Below are positions 23,941 through 32,882 of a stretch of DNA of 39,878 bases, in pieces (the first letter of the stretch is position 1; every line of letters begins with the position of its first letter). The notes under the pieces were generated by a model that saw only the letters and a list, made by a program, of their open reading frames with translations, did not search any database and was not told where the DNA came from. This DNA comes from Planctomycetota bacterium (GTDB lineage: Bacteria; Planctomycetota; Phycisphaerae; UBA1845; UTPLA1). The translations under genes were made by a program, and so were the position numbers. The DNA lies in contig QEVG01000039.1 of assembly GCA_003576905.1 (NCBI GenBank), positions 1 to 39,878 of the forward strand, given 5' to 3'.

Positions 23941-26181
23941 ATGAATAAGAACCAACGAACCGATCGCAATGCCGAGATGGTGGAAGCAAAGTACCGAATA
24001 CAGGGAATGGACTGCGCTGAAGAAGTTGACGTGCTTCGGAAAGAACTCGGCCCGCTCTCTGGCGTCCTCGACCTGCGTTTTGACATTCTCTCGGCCACAA
24101 TGACCGTCGTCTACGATCCCGCTCGCATTACTCCGTCCAATCTGATCGAAGCCGTCGCTCGCACAGGCATGCGTGCTGAAGAGTGGCGGGAGCGGGCGCC
24201 GCGCGAAGACACTGGAGCGCACTGGCGTCGCTGGGGACGCACGGTCACCACCGCCATCAGCGGCGTATTCGTCCTCCTGAGCTTCATCACACATGCTTGG
24301 ACGGCCGGCTGGTATGTTGCCATCGGCGGCCACGAAGCCCCGATGCCGTGGCTGTCGCGAATCCTATACATAGGCGCTGTCATCAGCGGAGCTTGGTTCA
24401 TCCTGCCGAAGGCATGGCACGCGCTTCGCCGCGTCAGGCCGGACATGAACCTACTGATGACGATCGCCGTCGCGGGCGCGATCGGGATTGGGGAGTATCT
24501 TGAAGCCGCGACCGTCGCGTTTCTCTTTGCCCTTTCTCTCGCGCTGGAAGCATGGAGCGTGGGGCGTGCCCGCCGGGCGATCGCCGCGCTCCTTGAAATC
24601 ACTCCGCCGACGGCGCGAGTCGTAGACGCCGATGGCCGCGAACAGGATGTCGCAGTGGATACCGTCGTGGTTGGCTCGAAACTCCTTGTGCGTCCCGGCG
24701 AGCGGATTCCGCTCGATGGTCGCGTCCTCTCGGGTGAAAGCCATGTCAATCAGGCGCCGATTACCGGTGAATCCGTGCCGGTCGAAAAAGCGCCCGGCAA
24801 CGAGGTGTTTGCGGGCTCAATCAATGGCGACGGAGCGCTGGAAATCGAATCCACCAAGCCAGCCGGCGACACGACGGTTGCTCACATCATTCGCATGGTG
24901 GAGCAGGCCCAGCAAGAGCGTGCGCCTATGGAGCAATGGGTGGATCGTTTTGCTCGATATTACACGCCGGCCGTCCTCGCGCTAGCCGCGCTCGTTATGT
25001 TAATGCCGCCTCTCGTGTTTGGCGGTGCCTGGTCAGATTGGTTCTATCAGGCATTGGTGTTGCTCGTGATCGCCTGCCCGTGTGCGCTCGTCATTTCGAC
25101 GCCCGTCAGTATCGTAGCGGCGTTGACCGCCGCGGCGCGTGCCGGCGTGCTGATCAAGGGTGGCCTGCACCTGGAACAAGCCGCCCGAATTCGTGTCGTC
25201 GCCCTCGATAAGACCGGCACGCTCACCGAAGGCCGTCCTCAGGTGCAATCCATCGTGCCGCTCGCCGGGCACGGTGAGCGCGAAGTCATTGAGACGGCGG
25301 CCGCCATCGAGGCACGCTCGGAGCATCCATTGGGGCAAGCGATCGTGCGTCACGCGAAATCGCTGGGGATTCCGCCGGCGCCGGCCCAACGTTTTCAGGC
25401 CCTCAAAGGCAAGGGAGCAACTGCTATCTTGAATGATCGTCCGGCCTGGGTCGGCTCGCACCGCCTCCTGGAAGAGCGCGGTCAGGAAACGCCCGAGATG
25501 CATGACCAATTGGAGCAGCTCTCCGCCGCCGGAACGAGTGTTGTCGTCGTAGGAAAGGACGATCACATTTGCGGGTTCGTTGCCGTTGGCGATCGCATTC
25601 GGCCGGAATCCACCGGCACGATCAAAGCCATGAAAGCCGCCGGGATTGAGCGAATCGTCATGCTCACAGGCGACAACGAGCCGACCGGTCGGCGAATCGG
25701 CATGGAAACTGGCGTGGATGAAGTCCGCGCTGAGTTGCTGCCGGATGGGAAGGTTGCGGCAGTTGAAGAGCTGGTAAAGCGCTACGGCGCTGTCGCCATG
25801 ATCGGCGACGGCGTGAACGATGCCCCAGCGCTGGCGCGGGCAAACCTCGGCATCGCAATGGGCGCCATCGGGTCCGATGCTGCGATCGAGACAGCCGACA
25901 TCGCGCTGATGAGCGATGACCTCTCTCGCTTGCCTTGGATGCTACATCACGCTCGCCGGACCTTGCGGATCATACTTCAAAACATCATCGCCTCACTGGT
26001 CGTAAAGGGAGTTTTTGTCTTACTTGCGACCCGAGGTTATGCAACCCTGTGGGCTGCGATTGCAGCCGATACGGGTATGTCGCTGGTGGTCGTGTTCAAT
26101 TCGCTGCGCCTTCTCAAGGACCGGCGACCACGCCATGACACTGCCCTCAAACTGCCCTCAAAACGCATCACGGGACGGTAA
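23941..26181 (+). CDS. Zn/Cd/Pb-type P1B heavy-metal ATPase
   Basis: This is a 746-aa P-type ATPase. The N-terminal HMA domain has GMDCAEEV (C25, with Glu in place of the second Cys), a variant I associate with some CadA-like pumps. TM6 has CPC (C379-P-C381). The phosphorylation motif is DKTGT (D423), followed by GDNEPTGRRI and MIGDGVNDAPALA. The last helices carry LWAAIAADTGMSLVVVFNSL with D710, the ZntA/CadA-type Asp that marks P1B-2 (Zn/Cd/Pb). It moves metal from cytoplasm to periplasm and would supply the RND pumps. It closes the island, 25 bases after the small membrane protein. Confidence 0.93.
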   Translation: MNKNQRTDRNAEMVEAKYRIQGMDCAEEVDVLRKELGPLSGVLDLRFDILSATMTVVYDPARITPSNLIEAVARTGMRAEEWRERAPREDTGAHWRRWGRTVTTAISGVFVLLSFITHAWTAGWYVAIGGHEAPMPWLSRILYIGAVISGAWFILPKAWHALRRVRPDMNLLMTIAVAGAIGIGEYLEAATVAFLFALSLALEAWSVGRARRAIAALLEITPPTARVVDADGREQDVAVDTVVVGSKLLVRPGERIPLDGRVLSGESHVNQAPITGESVPVEKAPGNEVFAGSINGDGALEIESTKPAGDTTVAHIIRMVEQAQQERAPMEQWVDRFARYYTPAVLALAALVMLMPPLVFGGAWSDWFYQALVLLVIACPCALVISTPVSIVAALTAAARAGVLIKGGLHLEQAARIRVVALDKTGTLTEGRPQVQSIVPLAGHGEREVIETAAAIEARSEHPLGQAIVRHAKSLGIPPAPAQRFQALKGKGATAILNDRPAWVGSHRLLEERGQETPEMHDQLEQLSAAGTSVVVVGKDDHICGFVAVGDRIRPESTGTIKAMKAAGIERIVMLTGDNEPTGRRIGMETGVDEVRAELLPDGKVAAVEELVKRYGAVAMIGDGVNDAPALARANLGIAMGAIGSDAAIETADIALMSDDLSRLPWMLHHARRTLRIILQNIIASLVVKGVFVLLATRGYATLWAAIAADTGMSLVVVFNSLRLLKDRRPRHDTALKLPSKRITGR

Positions 26182-26287
26182 AAAACCGTGGAGGAACAGG
26201 ACATCGGCGAGACGCGCGAAGTCGTTGTCGCTTCGGAGGTTGGGCGATAAACTGAGATTCCGGCAGAGGTTGAGGAATCGGGGGAGA

Positions 26288-26306
26288 TCGAATCCCCCCC
26301 TCTCCG
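26288..26306 (+). other. tRNA-Ser 3'-end-like fragment, candidate att remnant
   Basis: TCGAATCCCCCCCTCTCCG reads exactly like the end of a bacterial tRNA-Ser: T-loop TCGAAT, T-stem CCCCC, acceptor strand CCTCTCC and discriminator G, followed by GTTA rather than CCA. The complementary GGGGG at 26280-26284 is present, but the T-loop has two extra bases and no 5' half of a tRNA is visible. This is what an integrase leaves when an element inserts at a tRNA-Ser gene. It sits 107 bases after the last island gene. Confidence 0.4.
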
Positions 26307-26422
26307 GTTAGCCTGTCTTCGGTTAGTGTACTTGGGCCTGCGAGCCTTGGACGCGCGGTCTTGCGGGTTTCGGGCGTGAACGATTCGCTCCGAGGGCCGA
26401 CAGTTCGATGATCCTGCCGCGG

Positions 26423-26450
26423 TCGACATCCTCCGTCATGCGGCTATGAT
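26423..26450 (+). promoter_or_regulatory. Candidate sigma-70-type promoter for the DUF4397 gene
   Basis: TCGACA (26423-26428) and TATGAT (26445-26450) are spaced by 16 bases, each one mismatch from consensus. They lie 55 bases before the start at 26506. Confidence 0.35.
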
Positions 26451-26505
26451 CGTCTCGCCGCGAATATCCCACAGAATCCTCGCTCTTTTTCCCCGGAGGG
26501 TTACG

Positions 26506-27189
26506 ATGAGACGTTCTGCCACGATCCTTGCGTTGGTTTTTTCCGCTGCGGTCCTGTCCAGCTGCGACGGCCTGGGTTTCGGCCCCGGATTCGGCTCGGC
26601 TGCTCGGCTGAGCATCGTGTACCTCAGTCCCGACGGGCCCCTGGTCGACCTGTGTGTCGGCGACGAGGAGCTATTCACGGACGTCGGTTACGAAGACGCC
26701 ACGGAGTATCGCGAAGTGGACACCGGTGCCTTGCCCGTGCGCGTTGTTCCCGCCGGCGCGGGTTGCGGCGCGATCGGCGCGGTGTCGGGCGATGTGGACT
26801 TTCCGAGCGGGACGGACACTACGATCGTCGTTCTCGACTTCCATGACGATCTGAAGCTCCTCGTTTTGGATGACGACAATTCCACGCCGCCGGAGGGGAC
26901 CGCCCGAATCCGATTCGTGCACGCCTCGCCGGACACGACGGTCGTCGATCTGACGCTTTCGGATGGAACGCTTGTCTTCGACGATTTCGCATTCACCGAG
27001 GCGGCGGAATACCTCGAAGTGGACGCCGGAACGTACGATTTCGACGTGCGCAACGCGGCTGGCACGACGCTTTTCCTGCCGGTGGACGGCGTGATGCTTG
27101 AGGACGGCGGGGTATACACGTTCTACCTGATCGGCCTGCTCGCCGGCGCACCCGATCTCGACGTGATCATCACGCAGGACAACTTTTAG
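26506..27189 (+). CDS. DUF4397 lipoprotein
   Basis: This is a 227-aa protein from ATG 26506, with CGGAGG upstream; an upstream in-frame ATG at 26446 has no ribosome site. The lipobox VLSSC (C20) implies lipidation. Two tandem DUF4397 units follow: ARLSIVYLSPDGPLVDLCVG starts the first and ARIRFVHASPDTTVVDLTLS the second. Each continues with a beta strand pair ending in a YxEVD(T/A)G turn and a (V/F)xVxxAxxG strand. DUF4397 proteins are secreted beta-sandwich proteins of unknown role. It is probably chromosomal backbone rather than island. Confidence 0.8.
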   Translation: MRRSATILALVFSAAVLSSCDGLGFGPGFGSAARLSIVYLSPDGPLVDLCVGDEELFTDVGYEDATEYREVDTGALPVRVVPAGAGCGAIGAVSGDVDFPSGTDTTIVVLDFHDDLKLLVLDDDNSTPPEGTARIRFVHASPDTTVVDLTLSDGTLVFDDFAFTEAAEYLEVDAGTYDFDVRNAAGTTLFLPVDGVMLEDGGVYTFYLIGLLAGAPDLDVIITQDNF

Positions 27190-27244
27190 GAGGCCGCCGG
27201 GTCGATCCGGGAGTTTCGGGCCGCCGTCGGTTACGATCTCCGGC

Positions 27245-28261
27245 ATGTCGGCAGTTCGGGAATCTGTCACGGTCATCGGAGCGGGTGTCAGTGGTTTGAC
27301 ATGCGCGCTTCGGCTCCTGGAGCAGGGCCGACCTGTGCGGGTTTTCGCCGACCGGCGGACGCCGAACACCACTTCCGACCGCGCCGGCGCGGTCTTCAGC
27401 CCCTTTCGCATCGAGGGGCACGAACGCGCCGGGCAGTGGACGCAGCGAGCGTACTCCGTCCTGAGCGAACTCGCGGAGCGAGAGCCAGCGGCGGGCGTCT
27501 CCCTGACGCCGCTCCGGGAGCTCTTCTTTCGCCGCCTGGACGGCGATCCCTGGTGGGCCGAGTTTGTTCGCGGGTACGAACGACAGACGACCATCCCGGC
27601 GGGCTACGCCGACTCGGTACGGGCGATCGTGCCGCGAATGAACATGCGGCGGTACATGCCCTGGCTGGAGTCACGCGTGCTCGAATTCGGCGGAGTCCTC
27701 GTTGACCGGCGTGTGCCCGATCTATCTTCCGCATTTGCAACGGGAACGCAGATCGTTGTGAACTGTTCCGGGCTCGGGGCGGGAACTCTTGCGAACGACA
27801 CTGCCGTGACTCCGATGCGCGGGCAGATTCTCCACGTACGGACGGGGATGAGCATTCCGGAGTGCATTGTCGAGGAGGGAAGCGGCGTCCGGACCACCTA
27901 CGTGTTTCCGTTTGAGGATTACACCGTGCTGGGGGGCACGTACGAGCGGGGTGAAACCATCGAGGCGACCGACGAGGCGGTATTGCGCGGGATAGTCGAA
28001 CGGTGCAGCGCTATGCTCCGGGCATGCGGATACTCAGGGGTCGAGGGGCTGGTGCGTGAGAGGCTGCGCGATCTTGCGGGGCTTCGCCCCGCGCGGGTCG
28101 TCGGCGGCGTGGACGAGGCCGTCCGGCTCGAGACCGAGCGGATCGGCGATAATCATTGGGTGATTCATAACTACGGCCACGGCCGTGCAGGCGTCACGCT
28201 GTCGTGGGGCTGTGCCGACGACGTGGCCAAACGGGTCGCGGAAATTTTCGAGGCTTTGTGA
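27245..28261 (+). CDS. D-amino-acid oxidase family FAD enzyme
   Basis: This is a 338-aa protein, near the usual length for the family. The N-terminal FAD-binding motif is VTVIGAGVSGLTCALRLLEQ. The C-terminus has the DAO signature: GLRPARVVGGVDEAVRLE and HNYGHGRAGVTLSWGCA, covering the substrate-carboxylate Arg (GLRPAR) and the His-Gly flavin region. The expected reaction is oxidative deamination of D-amino acids to 2-oxo acids, H2O2 and ammonia; glycine oxidase is a related alternative. It is probably cytosolic and is 12 bases before the DinB-like gene. Confidence 0.85.
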   Translation: MSAVRESVTVIGAGVSGLTCALRLLEQGRPVRVFADRRTPNTTSDRAGAVFSPFRIEGHERAGQWTQRAYSVLSELAEREPAAGVSLTPLRELFFRRLDGDPWWAEFVRGYERQTTIPAGYADSVRAIVPRMNMRRYMPWLESRVLEFGGVLVDRRVPDLSSAFATGTQIVVNCSGLGAGTLANDTAVTPMRGQILHVRTGMSIPECIVEEGSGVRTTYVFPFEDYTVLGGTYERGETIEATDEAVLRGIVERCSAMLRACGYSGVEGLVRERLRDLAGLRPARVVGGVDEAVRLETERIGDNHWVIHNYGHGRAGVTLSWGCADDVAKRVAEIFEAL

Positions 28262-28272
28262 GGGAGTGAATC

Positions 28273-28761
28273 GTGTTTGATGCTCTCTGCCGGCTGTACG
28301 CATTCAATCAGCATTATTGCCACTCGCTGTTGTCGGATGTTCCGGAGGAAAAGACGGCGTTTCAGCCGTCGCCCGGCATCAACACGCCGGCGTGGATCCT
28401 CGGACACCTGGCGATCTGCACGGACTTCGCGGCGCGTATCCTGGGCGGCCCGATCGCCTGCCCCAGGGACTGGCATCAGAGATTCGGACCGGGTTCGACA
28501 CCCGGCGCGAGCGCCGAGCCTGCCCCTCCGATGCGCGAGCTTGTTGCGGCCTATGACGCCGGACATGAGCGGGTGACGTCGCTTCTTCCCGGCGCGGATT
28601 CGGCCGCATTGGCGCAGCCGCACAACGTTGACATTCTTTCAGGCACGCCGATCCGGACGGTCGGCGAATTGCTGGCGCACCTGATGACCACCCATGAATC
28701 AATGCACTTGGGGCAGTTTTCAATGTGGCGCCGAATGATGGGCCATTCGCCGCTCTTTTAG
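28273..28761 (+). CDS. DinB-like metal-dependent protein
   Basis: This is a 162-aa protein from GTG 28273, with AGGGAG upstream. It has the DinB four-helix-bundle pattern: FNQHYCHSLL in helix 1, then NTPAWILGHLAICT (H45), and finally HLMTTHESMHLGQFSMWRRM (H141 and H145). The three His would form the DinB metal site. DinB-fold enzymes include thiol transferases, but the specific activity cannot be told here. It forms a close row with the D-amino-acid oxidase and the hydrolase. Confidence 0.75.
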   Translation: MFDALCRLYAFNQHYCHSLLSDVPEEKTAFQPSPGINTPAWILGHLAICTDFAARILGGPIACPRDWHQRFGPGSTPGASAEPAPPMRELVAAYDAGHERVTSLLPGADSAALAQPHNVDILSGTPIRTVGELLAHLMTTHESMHLGQFSMWRRMMGHSPLF

Positions 28762-28788
28762 CGGCAGCGCGCGAACAGGAGCCGGAAC

Positions 28789-29610
28789 ATGAAAATCAAG
28801 GTTGCTGGCGTCGAACTGCACTGCGATGTGGCCGGGGGCGGGCCAGTCGTGCTCTTTGTCCATGGCTTTCCCCTTTCGGGCCGGCTCTGGGAGCCGGCGG
28901 TGCGGCGGCTGTCGAGCGCATACCGATGCATCGTGCCCGATCTGCGCGGAATGGGACGCAGCCGGGGCACCGCGACGGCGACCATGCAGGACTACGCCGA
29001 AGATCTGGCCGTGGTGCTGGACGCCGTGGGCGAGACGGGCCCGGTGGTTGCCGTGGGTCTGTCGATGGGGGGCTATGTTCTGTTTGAGTTCTTTCGCCGC
29101 CACCGTGGCCGGGTAAGGGCTCTTGTCCTGGCGGACACACAGGCCGTTGACGACAAGCCCGAGACACGGGCCAGGCGGCAGGAGATGATCGCGGCGGTGC
29201 GACAGCGCGGCAGCAGCGTGGCAGCCGAAGCCATGATCGAAAAGCTCTTTGGTCCGGACGCCCCGGCGGGGCTGCGCCGGGAGTGGCTTGAGATCATGTC
29301 GGCGTCACCTTCAGAGGGTGTGACCGCGGCGCTTCAGGCGATGGCCGACCGCCCGGACTCGCGACCGACGTTGGCAGAGATTGACGTGCCCACGCTGATC
29401 GCGGTGGGGGAGCACGACACCATCACGCCGCCGGGGGTGCACCGCGAGATGCACGAGGCGATCCGCGGGGCGAGCCTCGAGATTGTCCCCGGCGCGGGGC
29501 ACATGCTGCCGGTGGAGAAGCCGGAGGCGTTTGGGGAGATTCTGGAGCGGTTCCTGGCGGAGTTGGAACTTGGTGACGATCCGCTCTCTAACAGTAACAC
29601 AGTCAAATAA
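28789..29610 (+). CDS. Alpha/beta hydrolase
   Basis: This is a 273-aa alpha/beta-fold hydrolase. The oxyanion HG motif is VLFVHGFPLSGRLW. The catalytic triad is likely S92 in GLSMGG (nucleophile elbow), D210 in AVGEHDTITPP and H238 in GAGHMLPVEKPE. The similarity is to 3-oxoadipate enol-lactonase/esterase-type members, but the substrate cannot be assigned. It lies 27 bases after the DinB-like gene. The C-terminal tail (LGDDPLSNSNTVK) is probably unstructured. Confidence 0.85.
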   Translation: MKIKVAGVELHCDVAGGGPVVLFVHGFPLSGRLWEPAVRRLSSAYRCIVPDLRGMGRSRGTATATMQDYAEDLAVVLDAVGETGPVVAVGLSMGGYVLFEFFRRHRGRVRALVLADTQAVDDKPETRARRQEMIAAVRQRGSSVAAEAMIEKLFGPDAPAGLRREWLEIMSASPSEGVTAALQAMADRPDSRPTLAEIDVPTLIAVGEHDTITPPGVHREMHEAIRGASLEIVPGAGHMLPVEKPEAFGEILERFLAELELGDDPLSNSNTVK

Positions 29611-29613
29611 GAA

Positions 29614-29641
29614 GGGCGGCTGAGTATCTGCTCAGCCGCCC
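29614..29641. terminator. Strong terminator hairpin between convergent genes
   Basis: GGGCGGCTGAG (29614-29624) and CTCAGCCGCCC (29631-29641) form a perfect 11-bp stem with a 6-base loop. On the minus strand it is followed by TTCTTATTTGAC, a T-rich tail, so it best fits termination of the FG-GAP gene. It may also act on the plus-strand hydrolase gene, which ends three bases before it. Confidence 0.75.
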
Positions 29642-29684
29642 AATCATTCGAGAACGCTTCCGGCGCTACGGGCGATTACAATCG

Positions 29685-32600
29685 TTAGGGCACCTGGTTT
29701 GAACCAAAGCTGTTGCCGTAAATGAGATAAGCTTCACCGGCGTCCGGTCGTCGCTGCGTGGGGTCCGCCTGATTTACGAAGTCAGCTCTCGGCGCACCCA
29801 GCATGATGTCATCGAAGCCGTCACCGTCTACGTCGCCGACGCCTCCCACAAAGTCGATCGGAGCCTCGGTTTCCGATCCCACACCCTGAAGAACGCGACC
29901 GACGAACACAATGCCGGGCAACGCCGTCGATCCGACTTCTGACAACACAAACACATTGTTGGTGCGGCCGTTTACAGTTGGATCGAGGTGCGGGCCACCA
30001 AAAATCAGGTAGCCGACACCCAGATGCGGAACGCGGCCCGCGGCGCAAACACCATTTGTTGGAAGTTCAAAGGTCCCGTCGGTTCGGCGGCAGCGAATCT
30101 CGCCGGGACTCGAGATCAGTAGGTCGCCGGAGCCGTCGCCGTTGAAGTCACCGGCGGACGCAACGTCTCGACCTGCGGCGGCGCCGGCCATGGCACCGAG
30201 GAACCGTACGCCGACCAGCTGGGGCGTGCCGACCTGGTCTGCAGTAAATCCAAGTTCACCGGTCCAGGGCTGTCTTCCAAACAGGACTCCGACGTAACCG
30301 ACGTCCGTTTCCGGGAACAGATCACCGTTGATATCGGCATCGAAGAACTCAGAGGCAAAAGCGACATCCGATACCGCGTCGCCATTCACGTCCTCAATGC
30401 CGGCTTGAACTGCTCCAAATCGATCGCCTGCGTTAACGCCCATCACCTTCAGGTGTGGGACATCCTCGACAACCACGTTTCCAAAGCCGCCCGACGGCGA
30501 GAACAGGATGTAGAAGATCCCTGCGTCGGCCATGCCGTTCGGATCGGCGGCGGGAGCGCCACATGCGATATCCGGCGCGCCATCCTGGTTGGCTTGACCG
30601 GCGGACGTGGCAAAGCCGAACATGTCGCCATCTGTCGTGCCGATGATCTGGCTGTTTTGAGGAACTCCCTGGAAGCACCGAACGCAATTTGGCGGATCAG
30701 TTTCAGTGCAGTTGCCTGAAAAGGGCGGAGGGCAATTCCCCGCATAGTTGGGGAATGAATAGATTTCGTCCGGGCCTCGAAACGTCTCGTTCAGGTATCC
30801 GTTCTGCCGAAAATCAGAATACCAAATCTGGACGCGTCCCGGTCCGATGCCGAATGGAAAGCCGGGGCTCGAGATCAGCAACTCCTCACCTGGGTCGTTG
30901 TCGAGGCTTTGGATCGCCGAGACCGTCCTGCCAAACTGGTTGAACGAATCAATGCCGAGTGCAAGGGGGTCGCCATTAAACCAGCCTCCGCGCCAGCGAA
31001 GTCCGCGCGGTGTATCGAGGTCGCTGTGGCTGATGAATTCGTCGTCAACGGCACCGGCCTCGTCAAACTGCCCGGCAATCCGTGCATCCACGAATCTTCG
31101 GAACACATTCCGCAAGTCATTTGTTCCGTCGACCAGGATCACAATGCCCTGATCAACAGGACCCAAGTCATCGTTCGGGACGACTGAACAATTGTCAGCA
31201 TTCGGGAAAACGTCGCCCTCTGCGGAATAGGGCCCTCCCATTTCACTGCATTGGTCGGCCGGATCGTCGTCGGCATGGTCGTATGCACTCACCCATGGCA
31301 AGCCGAAAATCAGGTCAGCGACACCGTCCGCGGTCAAGTCCGCTCGGGTAATTGATGTCAATCCAGCGCTTAGCGCACTAGGATGCAATGGGTCCGCAAG
31401 ATCACCCGGCGGACCCGTCATACCGAATGGAGTAGGCATGGCATAGATCGTTCCGCGGAAGAATGATCCGATGCTATTGATGCTGATCGATCCGCCGAAG
31501 CGCCCCACATTGCTTGCATCGTACGGATTGGCGAGGTATTCGGGTGGTTCCGGAAAGTCGACAATTTCGCCATCGGGGCCGGTGACACCGCCGTCCGGTA
31601 GTCCATCTCCATCCGTGTCCGCCGGGAAAGGAAGCTTCGGCCGACCGAATACGAGATACGCTGCACCGACTTGGGGTCGGTTTCGCGGGCTCCCGAAGCG
31701 GCTCGCAATCATGAAGTCCTGTGCGCCGTCAAGGTCAATGTCAGTGGCGGCTACGAAGTCAGTGCCGAGGTTTTCGCCTGCCGAGAATCCAACGAATCGA
31801 GCACCGGAATACTTGAAACCAAGGTCTGCGACATTAACGATGCCGCTGGCAGCCCCAGCGATATTCAGCGCGCCCGAAGAATAAATGTGGCGTGTGTCGT
31901 TTCCGTCCGTAATAGTCGCCCGAATGAAATATGGTAGCTCGCGCGGAGGAATTCGTGCGAAGTCAATTTGGAAGATGTAGGTCTTTTCCTCACCGGCGAG
32001 TGGTGCTCCCGGAAACGGCAACTGCCCTGGAGTCGTCGGCGGGAGAATTCTTGGATTCCGCCGAACTTCCAAACTATCAGGCTGCTCGATGGGATCTTCC
32101 GGAGTTCCCGGCGGAGGCGGGTCACCGTCAAAAGTAGGATCGTCATCCTGTCGATTGGCTGAGGGGAGGATGATGATGTTTGTGGCCGGGTCGAATGGAT
32201 CGCCCGGGTTATTGATGTCGTCGTTGTTCGGAATCAGGTCCTTGTCGAGCAGCAGCGTAATCGTCGCACTCGAATCCACGTCGGCGTAGATGTACCTCAA
32301 CGTCAACTCATCCAAAGCCGAAAGCCCGATGTTGACCGTCGGCGCAAGGAACACCACCTGCGGCGGGCTTGTCGATGGCTCCGTTCCAGGCGGGCCGATT
32401 TGAACCGGCGCGGAGCTTACGACGCGAACCGGCAGATTGCCCTGGCCGCTGAGCGGGTCGTAGGTACGGTCGTCGATCTCCGCGAACACGTTGTAGGTGC
32501 CGGCAGGAATCGAAGTGGTATCCCACACAGCGGAACCATTGGCGACGCCCGGGCCGACCGGGAAGCCGCCGAGAATCGGGATTTCCTGCTGAGGTGTGGG

Positions 32601-32882
32601 ATTGCCGGAGGTTGATGCGAAGATTCTGGCGACGGCGGCGTCTTCGCCGTCTTCGCCGGTGAAGTTGATCGTGACCGGGTCGCCTACCTCGGCGAAATTG
32701 TTGCCGAAATCAGTGACAATGCTTGTAATCGTGATCCACGGAGGGCGGTTTCCGGCTGGGACCGGGGGGTTGTTGGGATCCCCGCCCGTGCCGGGGCAGT
32801 TCAGGCCCGTTGTGACGCCCACCGCACTGAGTGCGAGAAGAACCCAGACGACCGCTCTGCGCGTATTGATGATCCGACTCAT
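29685..32882 (-). CDS. Large secreted FG-GAP / integrin-alpha-like repeat protein
   Basis: This is a 1065-aa secreted protein. GGAGG (32894-32898 on the plus strand) lies 11 bases before the ATG. The N-terminal signal MSRIINTRRAVVWVLLALSA is followed by TTGLNC; the Cys may be lipidated, but Asn at -1 is unusual for a lipobox. Residues about 45-330 hold beta-sandwich-like domains. The rest carries FG-GAP repeats, each with a Ca-binding loop and a YLIFG-type strand: ATDIDLDGAQDFMIASRFGS, ADINGDLFPETD, GDFNGDGSGDLLISSPGE and GDVDGDGFDDIMLGAPRADF. These usually fold as a beta propeller on the cell surface. The specific role is unknown. Confidence 0.85.
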   Translation of the reverse strand: MSRIINTRRAVVWVLLALSAVGVTTGLNCPGTGGDPNNPPVPAGNRPPWITITSIVTDFGNNFAEVGDPVTINFTGEDGEDAAVARIFASTSGNPTPQQEIPILGGFPVGPGVANGSAVWDTTSIPAGTYNVFAEIDDRTYDPLSGQGNLPVRVVSSAPVQIGPPGTEPSTSPPQVVFLAPTVNIGLSALDELTLRYIYADVDSSATITLLLDKDLIPNNDDINNPGDPFDPATNIIILPSANRQDDDPTFDGDPPPPGTPEDPIEQPDSLEVRRNPRILPPTTPGQLPFPGAPLAGEEKTYIFQIDFARIPPRELPYFIRATITDGNDTRHIYSSGALNIAGAASGIVNVADLGFKYSGARFVGFSAGENLGTDFVAATDIDLDGAQDFMIASRFGSPRNRPQVGAAYLVFGRPKLPFPADTDGDGLPDGGVTGPDGEIVDFPEPPEYLANPYDASNVGRFGGSISINSIGSFFRGTIYAMPTPFGMTGPPGDLADPLHPSALSAGLTSITRADLTADGVADLIFGLPWVSAYDHADDDPADQCSEMGGPYSAEGDVFPNADNCSVVPNDDLGPVDQGIVILVDGTNDLRNVFRRFVDARIAGQFDEAGAVDDEFISHSDLDTPRGLRWRGGWFNGDPLALGIDSFNQFGRTVSAIQSLDNDPGEELLISSPGFPFGIGPGRVQIWYSDFRQNGYLNETFRGPDEIYSFPNYAGNCPPPFSGNCTETDPPNCVRCFQGVPQNSQIIGTTDGDMFGFATSAGQANQDGAPDIACGAPAADPNGMADAGIFYILFSPSGGFGNVVVEDVPHLKVMGVNAGDRFGAVQAGIEDVNGDAVSDVAFASEFFDADINGDLFPETDVGYVGVLFGRQPWTGELGFTADQVGTPQLVGVRFLGAMAGAAAGRDVASAGDFNGDGSGDLLISSPGEIRCRRTDGTFELPTNGVCAAGRVPHLGVGYLIFGGPHLDPTVNGRTNNVFVLSEVGSTALPGIVFVGRVLQGVGSETEAPIDFVGGVGDVDGDGFDDIMLGAPRADFVNQADPTQRRPDAGEAYLIYGNSFGSNQVP

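Larger units (their letters stand above)
26182..26505. other. Intergenic region at the right end of the metal island
   Basis: No gene is seen. GATTCC (26256-26261) and GGAATC (26274-26279) form one hairpin. Immediately after, GGGGGA (26280-26285) and TCCCCC (26293-26298) form another, part of the tRNA-Ser-like 3' end described separately. A promoter-like pair lies at 26423-26450. Confidence 0.4.
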
